Below are positions 14,515 through 22,365 of a stretch of DNA of 26,066 nt, in pieces; the stretch's first letter is position 1, and each line of letters starts with the position of its first letter. Under the pieces are notes generated by a model. That model ran no database searches. It saw only the letters and a list, made by a program, of their open reading frames with translations, and was not told the DNA's origin. Location of the stretch: the NCBI RefSeq assembly GCF_035688975.1, contig NZ_DASSMH010000029.1, positions 1 through 26,066 of the forward strand, given 5' to 3'. Source of the stretch: CALMNV01 sp035688975. Lineage in GTDB: Bacteria; Actinomycetota; Actinomycetes; Actinomycetales; Dermatophilaceae. Position numbers and translations under genes: made by a program.

Positions 14515-15990
14515 GTGCCCGACCGTCCCGTCCTGACGCAGCCCGACGCGAACCAGCTCCCGCTCCTGCGGGCGGCTGTGGCGCAGCTGGCCCCGGTGCT
14601 TCCTCTGCTGCAGGAGCTCGGTGAGCTGTTCACCCGGGCCGGGCACGAGCTGGCGCTCGTGGGGGGGCCGGTGCGCGACGCCTTCCTCGGGCGGGTGCCG
14701 CCCGACCTCGACTTCACGACCGACGCGAGCCCCGACGAGATCCTGGCCGTGGCGGCGAGGTGGGCCGACGCCCACTGGGACATCGGGCGCGCCTTCGGCA
14801 CGATCGGGCTGCGCAAGGGCACCAGGCTGCTCGAGATCACGACCTACCGGGCCGACGTCTATGACCGGGCCTCGCGCAAGCCCGAGGTGATGTTCGGTGA
14901 CACGCTCGAGGGCGACCTCGTGCGACGTGACTTCACCGTCAACGCGATGGCCCTGCGGCTGCCGTCGCTCGAGTTCGTCGACGTGCACGGCGGGCTGGCC
15001 GACCTCGCGGGGCGTCGGCTGCGCACACCGGCGCCGCCCGAGGAGTCCTTCGGCGACGACCCGCTCCGGATGCTGCGGGCGGCGCGGTTCGCGGCGCGGC
15101 TCGGCTTCGAGGTGGCGCCGGAGGTGCGGGCCGCCATGGTGGACCAGGCGCCGTCGCTGGGGATCGTCTCAGCGGAGCGGATCCGGGACGAGTTCGAGAA
15201 GCTGCTCCTCGCACCCCGGCCGCGGGCCGGCCTCACCCTCCTCGTCGACACGGGCCTCGCCGACGTCTTCCTGCCCGAGCTGCCGGCGCTGCGCCTCGAG
15301 GTGGACGAGCACCACCGGCACAAGGACGTCTACGAGCACTCCCTCATCGTGCTCGAGCAGGCCATCGCGCTCGAGGGCCCGGCCGGCGGACCCCCCGAGT
15401 CGGTGCCCGGCCCCGACATCGTGCTGCGCCTGGCGGCGCTGCTGCACGACATCGGCAAGCCGGCCACCCGCCGCTTCGAGGCCGGCGGGGGCGTCTCGTT
15501 CCACCACCACGAGCTGGTCGGTGCCAAGCTCGCCGCGAAGCGGCTCAAGGCGCTGCGGTTCGACAAGGGGACGGTGGGGCAGGTGGCCCGGCTCGTCGAG
15601 CTGCACCTGCGCTTCCACGGCTACGGCGAGGGCCAGTGGACCGACTCCGCGGTGCGGCGCTACGTGACCGACGCGGGGCCGCTGCTGCCCCGGCTGCACC
15701 GGCTCACCCGCAGCGACTGCACGACCCGCAACGTCCGCAAGGCCCAGCGGCTGGCCCGCGCCTACGACGACCTCGAGGCCCGGATCGAGCGGCTGGCGGC
15801 CGAGGAGGAGCTGGCCGCGGTCCGGCCGGAGCTCGACGGTCACGAGATCGCCGAGACCTTGGGCATCCGGCCCGGGCCCGTGCTCGGGGAGGCCTACCGG
15901 TTCCTCCTCGGGGTGCGCCTCGACGACGGCCTGCTCGGCAAGGAGGCGGCCCGGGAGCGGCTGCTCGCCTGGTGGGCCGAGCGCGGCTGA
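14515..15990 (+). CDS. cca: CCA tRNA nucleotidyltransferase
   Basis: A 491-residue protein that adds or repairs the 3'-CCA end of tRNAs. The nucleotidyltransferase head carries ALVGGPVRDAFLGR and the catalytic DLDFTTDASPDE acidic pair at about residues 43-75. RRDFTVNAMAL and DPLRMLRAARFAARLGF are the signature neck motifs. A C-terminal HD domain (LLHDIGKPATRRF) follows, typical of the actinobacterial form (PcnA/Rv3907c). Length is normal. GTG 14515 is accepted because the leaderless -10 ends 6 nt before it. An imperfect hairpin around 15992-16022 (GGGAC...GTCCC) may terminate the transcript. It is divergent from the NUDIX gene. Confidence 0.95.
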   Translation: MPDRPVLTQPDANQLPLLRAAVAQLAPVLPLLQELGELFTRAGHELALVGGPVRDAFLGRVPPDLDFTTDASPDEILAVAARWADAHWDIGRAFGTIGLRKGTRLLEITTYRADVYDRASRKPEVMFGDTLEGDLVRRDFTVNAMALRLPSLEFVDVHGGLADLAGRRLRTPAPPEESFGDDPLRMLRAARFAARLGFEVAPEVRAAMVDQAPSLGIVSAERIRDEFEKLLLAPRPRAGLTLLVDTGLADVFLPELPALRLEVDEHHRHKDVYEHSLIVLEQAIALEGPAGGPPESVPGPDIVLRLAALLHDIGKPATRRFEAGGGVSFHHHELVGAKLAAKRLKALRFDKGTVGQVARLVELHLRFHGYGEGQWTDSAVRRYVTDAGPLLPRLHRLTRSDCTTRNVRKAQRLARAYDDLEARIERLAAEEELAAVRPELDGHEIAETLGIRPGPVLGEAYRFLLGVRLDDGLLGKEAARERLLAWWAERG

Positions 15991-16077
15991 CCGGGGACGG
16001 ACCTTGGAACTGACCGGTCCCTGAGTGTCGCTGCCTGTCGTGGCCCGGGCGCGTCGGGTCGCTGGTTGGATGGGCCC

Positions 16078-16809
16078 ATGGACGAGCAGGCCGTCGTGCC
16101 CGAGGCGGGGGTGGCCACCGACGTCGGCCGGGTGCGCGCGCACAACGAGGACAGTGCCCGAGCCGTCGGCACGGTTTTCGTCGTGGCCGACGGGATGGGC
16201 GGGCACGCCGCTGGGGAGGTGGCCAGTGCGATCGCCGTCGACACCCTCGCCGAGCTCGCCGATCGGCCGTCCGTGCGGGTCGAGGATGTGGTGCGGCAGG
16301 TGGTGGAGGCCAACCACCGGATCCTTGCCTCCGCCGCGGACCACCCCGAGCAGGAGGGCATGGCCACCACCCTGACGGGTCTTGCCTGCGTCGAGGTGGA
16401 CGGCGAGCCGCGGTGGGCGGTGTTCAACCTGGGCGACTCGCGCGTCTACCAGTGGTCCGACGGCACGCTGGCCCAGGTCAGCGTCGACCACTCGGAGGTG
16501 CAGGAGCTGGTGGACCTCGGCCTGCTGACACCCGAGGAGGCTGCCGTCCACCCGGCGCGGAACATCGTCACGCGGTCCCTCGGCCGAGAGCCGATGGGCG
16601 AGGTCGACGTATGGCTGCTCCAGCCCGCGAGCGGCGCGCGCTTCCTGCTGTGCAGCGACGGGCTGTCCAACGAGCTGTCTGCGGACGAGCTTGCCGCCGT
16701 GCTCCGGGAGTGCCCCGACCCGGGCCGGGCCGCCGCCGAGCTCGTCGCGCGAGCCGTCGCCGCAGGCGGCCGGGACAACGCCACGGCGGTCGTGGTCAAC
16801 CTGCCCTGA
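16078..16809 (+). CDS. PP2C-family serine/threonine protein phosphatase
   Basis: A 243-residue PPM/PP2C phosphatase. Metal-binding motifs are in order: RAHNEDSA (residues 21-28), VVADGMGGHAAGE (36-48), FNLGDSRVYQW, LLCSDGLSNEL (Asp194) and GGRDNATAVVV (Asp233). No membrane segment is visible, so it is probably cytoplasmic. It would oppose Ser/Thr kinases such as PknB; the nearby pseudokinase and CwlM-type protein are plausible parts of the same signalling, which is inference. ATG 16078 was chosen; an in-frame TTG at 16066 would add four residues. It is convergent with the biotin carrier. Confidence 0.93.
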   Translation: MDEQAVVPEAGVATDVGRVRAHNEDSARAVGTVFVVADGMGGHAAGEVASAIAVDTLAELADRPSVRVEDVVRQVVEANHRILASAADHPEQEGMATTLTGLACVEVDGEPRWAVFNLGDSRVYQWSDGTLAQVSVDHSEVQELVDLGLLTPEEAAVHPARNIVTRSLGREPMGEVDVWLLQPASGARFLLCSDGLSNELSADELAAVLRECPDPGRAAAELVARAVAAGGRDNATAVVVNLP

Positions 16810-16828
16810 GCGAGGCGGCCCCCGGCGG

Positions 16829-17044
16829 TCAGGTGATGACGGCCAGCACGTCGCCCTCCTGGACGACGTCGCCGACGTGCACCTTGACGGCGCTGACCGT
16901 GCCCGGCCTCTCGGCGAGCACGGGGATCTCCATCTTCATCGACTCGAGCAGGGCGACCTCGTCGCCCGCCTCGACCCGGTCGCCCACCGCGACGGACACG
17001 CCGATGACGTTGGCGACCAGATCGGAGACGACTTCCTGTGACAT
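16829..17044 (-). CDS. Small biotin/lipoyl-binding carrier protein (TB7.3-like)
   Basis: A 71-residue single biotinyl domain. The ESMKMEIPVLAE motif places the biotinylated lysine at residue 37, and the flanking GDRVEAGDEVALL and VHVGDVVQEGDVLAVI form the two halves of the barrel. Length and sequence match mycobacterial TB7.3 (Rv3221c), a free-standing biotin carrier; its partner carboxylase is not in this window. ATG 17044 was chosen over an in-frame GTG at 17053 because TAGGGT lies 7 nt before the ATG, as in leaderless genes. It is convergent with PP2C. Confidence 0.92.
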   Translation of the reverse strand: MSQEVVSDLVANVIGVSVAVGDRVEAGDEVALLESMKMEIPVLAERPGTVSAVKVHVGDVVQEGDVLAVIT

Positions 17045-17051
17045 GGACGTC

Positions 17052-17057
17052 ACCCTA
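17052..17057 (-). promoter_or_regulatory. -10 element for leaderless biotin-carrier mRNA
   Basis: TAGGGT on the minus strand, 7 nt before ATG 17044, with no ribosome-binding site. Confidence 0.5.
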
Positions 17058-17098
17058 GCCGCGCGCGTGATCTACCGGCGCGTACGCCCTCCCCGCAC

Positions 17099-17307
17099 GT
17101 CGAGTGGCCACTTGCGCACGCCCCCCGACTGTCGAGTGGCCACTTGCGCACGCCCCAAAGTGTCGAGTGGCCACTTGCGCACGGCCCGGACTGTCGAGTG
17201 GCCACTTGCGCACGGACTTGGTTGCACGGAAATGGCCACTCGACGGGGTGGTTGCACGGAAGTGGCCACTCGACTGGGAGGAGGGTGCACGGAAGTGGCC
17301 ACTCGAC
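17099..17307. repeat. Array of seven palindromic GTCGAGTGGCCACTT elements
   Basis: There are four copies in plus orientation (17099-17119, 17131-17151, 17162-17182, 17193-17213), each continuing GCGCAC. Three copies in minus orientation follow (17224-17244, 17254-17274, 17287-17307) and, read on the minus strand, continue CCGTGC. The core AGTGGCCACT is a perfect 10-bp palindrome; one copy has a single change (AATGGCCACT). Core centres are 32, 31, 31, 34, 30 and 33 bp apart, close to three helical turns. The array fills the gap between the peroxiredoxin stop and the biotin-carrier promoter. No coding role is seen. Confidence 0.93.
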
Positions 17308-17311
17308 TGGT

Positions 17312-17326
17312 GGGGGGTCGCCCCCC
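17312..17326 (-). terminator. Hairpin terminator after the peroxiredoxin gene
   Basis: A perfect GGGGGG/CCCCCC stem with a TCG loop sits 5 nt beyond the peroxiredoxin stop, between it and the palindromic array. It is short and has no U-tract. Confidence 0.5.
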
Positions 17327-17331
17327 GGTGA

Positions 17332-17967
17332 TCAGCGCGGTGCGGAGGTGTAACGCAGGTAGGGCCGGACCTCCTCGACGTCTTCGCCGAACCGGGCCCG
17401 GGCGTCCTCCGTGGACAGGGCGGGAGCGACGATGACGCGCTGACCGTCCTTCCAGTCCGCCGGGGTCGAGAACGGGCCGCGGTCGGTCAGCTGCAGCGCG
17501 TCCACTGCCCGCAGCACCTCGTCGAAGTTGCGACCGACGCTCTTGGGGTAGGTCAGCGTGAGGCGCACGGTGTTCTTGGGGTCGACGACGAAGACCGACC
17601 GCACTCCGGAGGTGTCCCCCTCGCCCGGGTGGATCATGTCGTAGAGCTCGGACACGCGCCGGGACTCGTCGGCGATGATCGGGTAGCCGACCGCGGCGCC
17701 GCCGACCTGCTCGATGTCACCCTTCCATGCCTGGTGGTCCGTCAGCCCGTCGACCGACACGGCGAGGACCTTGACGCCACGGCGCTCCCACTCGTCGCGC
17801 AGCGCGGCGACGCGGCCGAGCTCGGTGGTGCAGACGGGGGTGAAGTCGGCGGGGTGGCTGAAGAGCACGGCCCAGCTGTCGGCCTTCCAGTCGTGGAAGC
17901 TGATCGGGCCCTCGGTGGTCTCGGCCTGGAAGTCGGGCGCGATGTCGCCCAGTCGGGGTGTCGCCAT
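17332..17967 (-). CDS. 1-Cys (Prx6-type) peroxiredoxin
   Basis: A 211-residue protein starting MATPRLGDIAPDFQAETTEG. The peroxidatic cysteine is Cys46 in SHPADFTPVCTTELGR, and PNF-type features and the long C-terminal region (LQLTDRGPFSTPADWKDG) are those of the Prx6/1-Cys group. It reduces hydrogen peroxide and organic peroxides in the cytoplasm; the electron donor is not visible, and thioredoxin or mycothiol are possible. ATG 17967 is preceded by GAGAGGA at suitable distance; an upstream in-frame ATG at 18000 lacks family similarity. The gene is flanked by hairpins on both sides and is probably monocistronic. Confidence 0.93.
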   Translation of the reverse strand: MATPRLGDIAPDFQAETTEGPISFHDWKADSWAVLFSHPADFTPVCTTELGRVAALRDEWERRGVKVLAVSVDGLTDHQAWKGDIEQVGGAAVGYPIIADESRRVSELYDMIHPGEGDTSGVRSVFVVDPKNTVRLTLTYPKSVGRNFDEVLRAVDALQLTDRGPFSTPADWKDGQRVIVAPALSTEDARARFGEDVEEVRPYLRYTSAPR

Positions 17968-18111
17968 GAATCGGTCCTCTCGCATGCAGGCCAGGTGCAA
18001 GGTCGCCGGCCCGGTGTGCCTGACATTGTGCGAGCCGAGCCGCCGATGGCGTTATTGCTGTCCACATGGTGCGACGCCGCGTCAGGACAGCGGTGTGCCG
18101 GGGCAGGCGAA

Positions 18112-18139
18112 GGGCCCCCTCCCGGGCGGGAGGGGGCCC
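18112..18139 (-). terminator. Strong hairpin terminator downstream of ino1
   Basis: A perfect 12-bp stem (GGGCCCCCTCCC with GGGAGGGGGCCC) with a 4-nt loop, about 65 bp past the ino1 stop. There is no U-tract. Confidence 0.7.
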
Positions 18140-18161
18140 GACGGCATACGGGCGCGGTCGA

Positions 18162-18209
18162 CCCTGCGGTCAGCCCTGCGGTCAGCCCTGCGGTCAGCCC
18201 TGCCGTCAG
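18162..18209. repeat. 12-bp tandem repeat covering the ino1 stop codon
   Basis: Four head-to-tail units of CCCTGCGGTCAG (the last with one change) at 18162-18173, 18174-18185, 18186-18197 and 18198-18209. The ino1 stop codon lies in the last unit, and each unit carries a TGA in the same frame on the minus strand. It looks like a minisatellite that can change copy number without altering the protein. Confidence 0.85.
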
Positions 18210-19297
18210 CGAGGCTCGGTGCCGGCGATGAAGGCCTCGAGCTTGGCACGGCCGAGGTCGTCGGGACGCTGCTCGGGCGGGGACTTCATGAGGTAGGACG
18301 AGGCCGACAGCAGCGCGCCGCCGATGCCGCGGTCCTTGGCGATCTTCGCGGCGCGGATGGCGTCGATGATGATGCCGGCGGAGTTGGGCGAGTCCCACAC
18401 CTCGAGCTTGTACTCCAGGTTGAGCGGCACGTCGCCAAAGGCGCGACCCTCGAGGCGGACGTAGGCCCACTTGCGGTCGTCGAGCCACTGGACGTAGTCG
18501 GAGGGGCCGATGTGGACGTTGCGGTCCTCGATCTTGCCGCCGAGGGATCCGTGCAGGTTGGACGTCACGGACTGCGTCTTGGACACCTTCTTGGACTCGA
18601 GGCGGTCGCGCTCGAGCATGTTCTTGAAGTCCATGTTGCCGCCGACGTTGAGCTGGTAGGTCCGGTCGAGGGCCACGCCGCGGTCCTCGAACAGCTTGGC
18701 CATGACCCGGTGCGTGATCGTGGCCCCGACCTGGCTCTTGATGTCGTCGCCGATGACCGGCACGCCCGCTGCCTCGAACTTCGCGGCCCACTCCGGGTCG
18801 CTGGCGATGAAGACGGGGAGCGCGTTGACGAAGGCGACCTTTGCGTCGATGGCGCACTGGGCGTAGAACTTGTCGGCCTCCTCGGAACCCACCGGGAGGT
18901 AGGAGACGAGGACGTCGACCTGGCGGTCCTTGAGCACCTGCACGACGTCGACCGGCTCGGCGGCCGACTCCTCGATCGTGAGCCGGTAGTACTTGCCGAG
19001 GCCGTCGAGGGTGTGCCCCCGCTGGACCTCGACCCCGGTCGTCGGCACGTCGGTGATCTTGATGGTGTTGTTCTCCGAGGCGTTGATGGCCTCGGAGAGG
19101 TCCTTGCCGACCTTCTTGTCGTCGACGTCGAAGGCGGCGACGAACTCGACGTCACCGACGTGGTAGTCGCCGAACATCACGTGCATGAGGCCCGGCACGG
19201 TGTCGTCGCCCGACACGCCCCGGTAGTACTCGACGCCCTGCACGAGCGAGCTCGCGCAGTTGCCGACGCCGACGATGGCGACGCGGATGGATCCCAT
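18206..19297 (-). CDS. ino1: myo-Inositol-1-phosphate synthase
   Basis: A 363-residue NAD-dependent enzyme turning glucose 6-phosphate into inositol 1-phosphate, the entry to phosphatidylinositol and mycothiol. Signatures are VAIVGVGNCASSLVQG (NAD-binding loop), the SYLPVGSEEADKFYAQC segment, PVIGDDIKSQVGATITHR and NVGGNMDFKNMLERDRLESK (active-site helix with catalytic lysines). Length agrees with the actinobacterial form. Start ATG 19297: its ribosome-binding site AAGGAG is inside the last codons of padR, which ends 3 bp upstream, so the two are translated in sequence. It probably shares the padR promoter and regulation. Confidence 0.97.
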   Translation of the reverse strand: MGSIRVAIVGVGNCASSLVQGVEYYRGVSGDDTVPGLMHVMFGDYHVGDVEFVAAFDVDDKKVGKDLSEAINASENNTIKITDVPTTGVEVQRGHTLDGLGKYYRLTIEESAAEPVDVVQVLKDRQVDVLVSYLPVGSEEADKFYAQCAIDAKVAFVNALPVFIASDPEWAAKFEAAGVPVIGDDIKSQVGATITHRVMAKLFEDRGVALDRTYQLNVGGNMDFKNMLERDRLESKKVSKTQSVTSNLHGSLGGKIEDRNVHIGPSDYVQWLDDRKWAYVRLEGRAFGDVPLNLEYKLEVWDSPNSAGIIIDAIRAAKIAKDRGIGGALLSASSYLMKSPPEQRPDDLGRAKLEAFIAGTEPR

Positions 19298-19300
19298 GGG

Positions 19301-19921
19301 TCACTCCTTGGTGTGTGGCTGGGTCTGGAGATTGCTGCCGTATGCCGTGTGCCGGCGTTCGGCGGAGATGAGCTCTTCGAGCCAGCGGACCTCCCGCTCG
19401 GCCCGGTCCTCGCCGTGCTGTTGCAGGGCGAGGGTGTAGCTGTCCATGCGCTCACGGCCGCGCAGCGACGCCTCGCGGATCAGGGCAAGCCGCTCCTCGA
19501 GGCGCGACCGCCTGCCCTCGAGGATGCGCAGGCGCACCTGCGCCTCGGTCCGTGAGAAGAAGGCGAGCCGCACGTCGAAGTCGTCGTCGTCCCACGACTC
19601 CGGTCCCGCACCGGCGACGAGCGCCTGGAAGCGCTCCTTGCCCGCCGCCGTCAGCTCGTAGGCGATCCGCGGCCGCCGGCTCGTCGATGCGCCCGTGTCC
19701 GCGTCCGCCGTGCTCGCCGCGAGAAGCCCGGCCTCGACCAGCGCCCGTAGGCACGGGTAGAGCGAGCCGAACGACAGGGCCCGGAAGATGCCGAGCGCCG
19801 TGCCGAGCCGCTTGCGCAGCTCGTAGCCGTGCAGCGGCCCGTCGTGGAGCAGGCCCAGCACGGCGAACTCGAGGAGCTGGCCGCGACGTGCGGTGCGGGG
19901 GCGAGGCTCCGGGCGGGGCAC
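19301..19921 (-). CDS. PadR-family transcriptional regulator
   Basis: A 206-residue protein. The winged-helix domain spans residues 14-100 (LLEFAVLGLLHDGPLHGYEL, then LYPCLRALVEAGLL and YELTAAGKERF), as in PadR. A long helical C-terminal region (about 120-195, rich in Glu/Arg) is the Vir_act_alpha_C-type dimerisation part. GTG 19921 was chosen because AAAGGAGG stands just before it, and an upstream extension to 20185 has no similarity. It lies upstream of ino1 in one operon, so it may control inositol synthesis as well as itself. A good inverted repeat 63 bp upstream is its probable operator. The inducing ligand is unknown. Confidence 0.9.
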   Translation of the reverse strand: MPRPEPRPRTARRGQLLEFAVLGLLHDGPLHGYELRKRLGTALGIFRALSFGSLYPCLRALVEAGLLAASTADADTGASTSRRPRIAYELTAAGKERFQALVAGAGPESWDDDDFDVRLAFFSRTEAQVRLRILEGRRSRLEERLALIREASLRGRERMDSYTLALQQHGEDRAEREVRWLEELISAERRHTAYGSNLQTQPHTKE

Positions 19922-19983
19922 GGCCCTCCTTTCCGCTGCGCTGTCGGCTCGGCCTGCTGGTGTTCGTCGGACACTACAGGCCA

Positions 19984-20004
19984 GATATATCGCGACGATA
20001 CATC
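19984..20004. promoter_or_regulatory. Inverted repeat, candidate PadR operator
   Basis: Arms GATATATCG and CGATACATC around CGA; eight of nine positions are complementary. It is AT-rich in a very GC-rich region and lies in the divergent gap between padR and the class A PBP. PadR proteins commonly bind ATGTAT/ATACAT-type dyads near their own promoter. It could control both directions. Confidence 0.6.
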
Positions 20005-20127
20005 GACGCGCCGACGATGCGCGGCGGCATACGGCAGGGCGACGGTTCGGTCTGCACAGGTTCGCCGGTCCATACTGAATGCCGCGGCTCCTCGGCTCAG
20101 GGGTCGACACGGAACGGGAGTGGTGGA

Positions 20128-22365
20128 GTGACTTCAAGCAGCACGGCGGCCCCGGCCACGGACAGGGGCCGCCGGCCCAAGGCACGGCGCACCGGCTGGA
20201 GGCGGTGGGCGGTCGGGCTGCTCAAGTGGGGCTCGCTCGCGGCCCTCGTCCTGCTCGTCCTGGGCGCGGCGGCGACGTACCTGGCCTACCAGCGGGTCGG
20301 CATACCGCAGCCCAACGAGATGGCCAACGCGCAGGTCTCCATCGTCTACTACGCCGACGGCAAGACCGAGCTGGACCGGCTCGTCGTGGCGGACGGGAAC
20401 CGGGAGTCGGTGAAGATCTCGGCCGTGCCCAAGGCGGTCCAGTACGCCCACCTCGCCGCCGAGGACCGCTCCTTCTACTCCAACAACGGCGTCTCCCCGG
20501 CGGGCATCCTGCGGGCCATCAAGTCCGGCGTCAGCGGCGAACGGCAGGTGGGCGGCTCGACCATCACCCAGCAGTACGTCAAGAACTACTTCCTCAGCCA
20601 GGACCGGACCCTGAGCCGGAAGTTCCGCGAGATCCTCATCTCGGTCAAGATCGACGGCCAGCTGAGCAAGGACCAGATCCTCGAGAACTACCTCAACACG
20701 ATCTACTACGGCCGCGGCGCCTACGGCATCCAGAGCGCGGCGAAGGCCTACTTCAACAAGAGCGTGAGCCAGCTCACCGTCCCCGAGGGGGCGGTGCTCG
20801 CGTCGATCATCAACGCCCCGACGCTCTACGACCCAGCCGCCGGCGACAAGGCCCGGACCAACCTCGAGCGGCGCTACGACTACGTCCTCGGTGGCATGGT
20901 CGAGGAGGGCTGGCTCACCGCGGCCGAGCGCGCGAAGTATGCCCAGCTGCCGACGATCCAGCCGGTCAAGCGCTCGACCTTCGGCGCCGGCCCCGCGGGG
21001 TACATCAGCGCCGAGGTCCGCAAGGAGCTGCTCACCCTGGGCCTGACGGAGGACGACCTCGCCAAGGGCGGCCTGCGGATCACGACGACGGTCGACAAGA
21101 AGGCGCAGGACGCGGCGGTCGCCGCCATGGGCAAGGACCTGCCGCAGGGGGTGCGCGGCGGGCTCGTCGCGGTGCGGCCCGGAGACGGGGCCGTCGTGGC
21201 GATGTATGCCGGGGCCGACTACGCCAAGAGCCAGCTCAACGCGGCCACGCAGGCGATCCTGCAGGCGGGATCCAACTTCAAGCCCTTCGCCGTCCTCGCC
21301 GCCGTCCGCGACGGCATCTCGACGCGCACGAAGTTCGACGGCAACTCGCCCAAGCAGTTCGGCAACGTCACGATCAACAACTTCGGCCAGCGCTCCTACG
21401 GTCAGGTCGACATGCGCCGCATGGTGGCCCGGTCGATCAACACGGCGTTCGTCGAGCTCAACGAGCGGGTCGGCCCGGCCAAGACGCGGCAGGCGGCCAT
21501 CGACGCGGGGATCCCGGCCTCCACGCCGGGGCTGGACGACAGCCTCACCAACGTGCTCGGCAGCTCCGCCCCGCACGTCATCGACATGGCGTCGGCCTAC
21601 TCGACGATCGCCTCCCAGGGCGTGCGGGCCAAGCCCTACCTGGTCAAGAGCATCACGTCGACCACGAGCGACTACCGGTATGCCGTGAAGCCGACCAGCC
21701 AGCGCGCCTTCGACAAGGACGTCACCGCCGACGTGACCGACGCCATGGTGCAGACGGTCCAGCCGGGCGGGACGGCGACCAAGCTGCAGCGGCTCGGGCG
21801 CCCCGTCGCGGGCAAGACCGGCACGTCGGAGGAGAACAAGTCCATCTGGTTCTCCGGCTTCGTGCCCCAGCTCGCCGTCTCGGTCGGCATGTACAAGCCG
21901 GACGCCCAGGGCAACGCGACGACGATGACCGACAGCGAGGGCTACAACCTCACCGGTGGCACCATCCCGGCGGACATCTTCCTCGACTTCCTCACCCCCG
22001 TCCTCGACGGCGTGCCGGTGCTCCAGTTCCCGGAACGCGTCGGTGTGGGCGACCGCCGGATCCCTCCGACGACGACCTACGCGCCGCCGACCACGACGGA
22101 CCTGCCGAGGACGGACACCCCGTCGACGACCCAGCCGCCGAGCACCCCGGCCACCACCGCGCCGACCTCGACGGCCGGGCCGACCGCCACGACGCCGCCA
22201 CCCGCGACGACGACGCGCCGGCCGAGGACGACGCCGACGCAGACCCGCACGACCACGGCCCGCTCCGGGCCGCGGCCCCGCCTGACCCCCACCCCCGGCG
22301 TGGCGGGCGGCAGTGCGGTGGCCGCACCGGTCCCGACCACGGTGGTCGGGGCCGGCAGCGGATGA
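20128..22365 (+). CDS. Class A penicillin-binding protein (transglycosylase/transpeptidase)
   Basis: A 745-residue bifunctional peptidoglycan synthase. It has a basic cytoplasmic N-terminus and a transmembrane segment (about 31-53). The GT51 domain has catalytic AAEDRSFYSNNGV (Glu112) and GGSTITQQYVKN, QILENYLNTIYYGRGAYG. The transpeptidase has S382-x-x-K385 (GSNFKPF), S436-I-N438 and K563-T-G565. The C-terminal 100 residues are a Pro/Thr-rich extracellular tail ending in a Gly/Val/Ala stretch. GTG 20128 was taken; weak GGGAG lies upstream. The stop overlaps the next start as ATGA. The promoter region is shared with padR; CATACT at 20071-20076 may be its -10. Confidence 0.95.
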   Translation: MTSSSTAAPATDRGRRPKARRTGWRRWAVGLLKWGSLAALVLLVLGAAATYLAYQRVGIPQPNEMANAQVSIVYYADGKTELDRLVVADGNRESVKISAVPKAVQYAHLAAEDRSFYSNNGVSPAGILRAIKSGVSGERQVGGSTITQQYVKNYFLSQDRTLSRKFREILISVKIDGQLSKDQILENYLNTIYYGRGAYGIQSAAKAYFNKSVSQLTVPEGAVLASIINAPTLYDPAAGDKARTNLERRYDYVLGGMVEEGWLTAAERAKYAQLPTIQPVKRSTFGAGPAGYISAEVRKELLTLGLTEDDLAKGGLRITTTVDKKAQDAAVAAMGKDLPQGVRGGLVAVRPGDGAVVAMYAGADYAKSQLNAATQAILQAGSNFKPFAVLAAVRDGISTRTKFDGNSPKQFGNVTINNFGQRSYGQVDMRRMVARSINTAFVELNERVGPAKTRQAAIDAGIPASTPGLDDSLTNVLGSSAPHVIDMASAYSTIASQGVRAKPYLVKSITSTTSDYRYAVKPTSQRAFDKDVTADVTDAMVQTVQPGGTATKLQRLGRPVAGKTGTSEENKSIWFSGFVPQLAVSVGMYKPDAQGNATTMTDSEGYNLTGGTIPADIFLDFLTPVLDGVPVLQFPERVGVGDRRIPPTTTYAPPTTTDLPRTDTPSTTQPPSTPATTAPTSTAGPTATTPPPATTTRRPRTTPTQTRTTTARSGPRPRLTPTPGVAGGSAVAAPVPTTVVGAGSG

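Noticed and set aside
13816..14988. N-terminal extension of the DUF6049 frame up to 14988
   Set aside because: It runs antisense through the 5' end of cca and out of frame through the NUDIX gene; the GTGA junction and signal peptide at 13815 mark the real start.
17099..17307. CRISPR array
   Set aside because: Intervening segments are about 10 bp and low in complexity, the repeats switch orientation, the core is palindromic, and no cas gene is present.
17072..17353. Open frames on both strands encoding repeated KWPLD / SGHSTG / RVATCAR peptides
   Set aside because: They are translations of the palindromic DNA array; there is no start signal, and the peptide repeats only mirror the DNA repeats. 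The same applies to the frames at 25736-26066.
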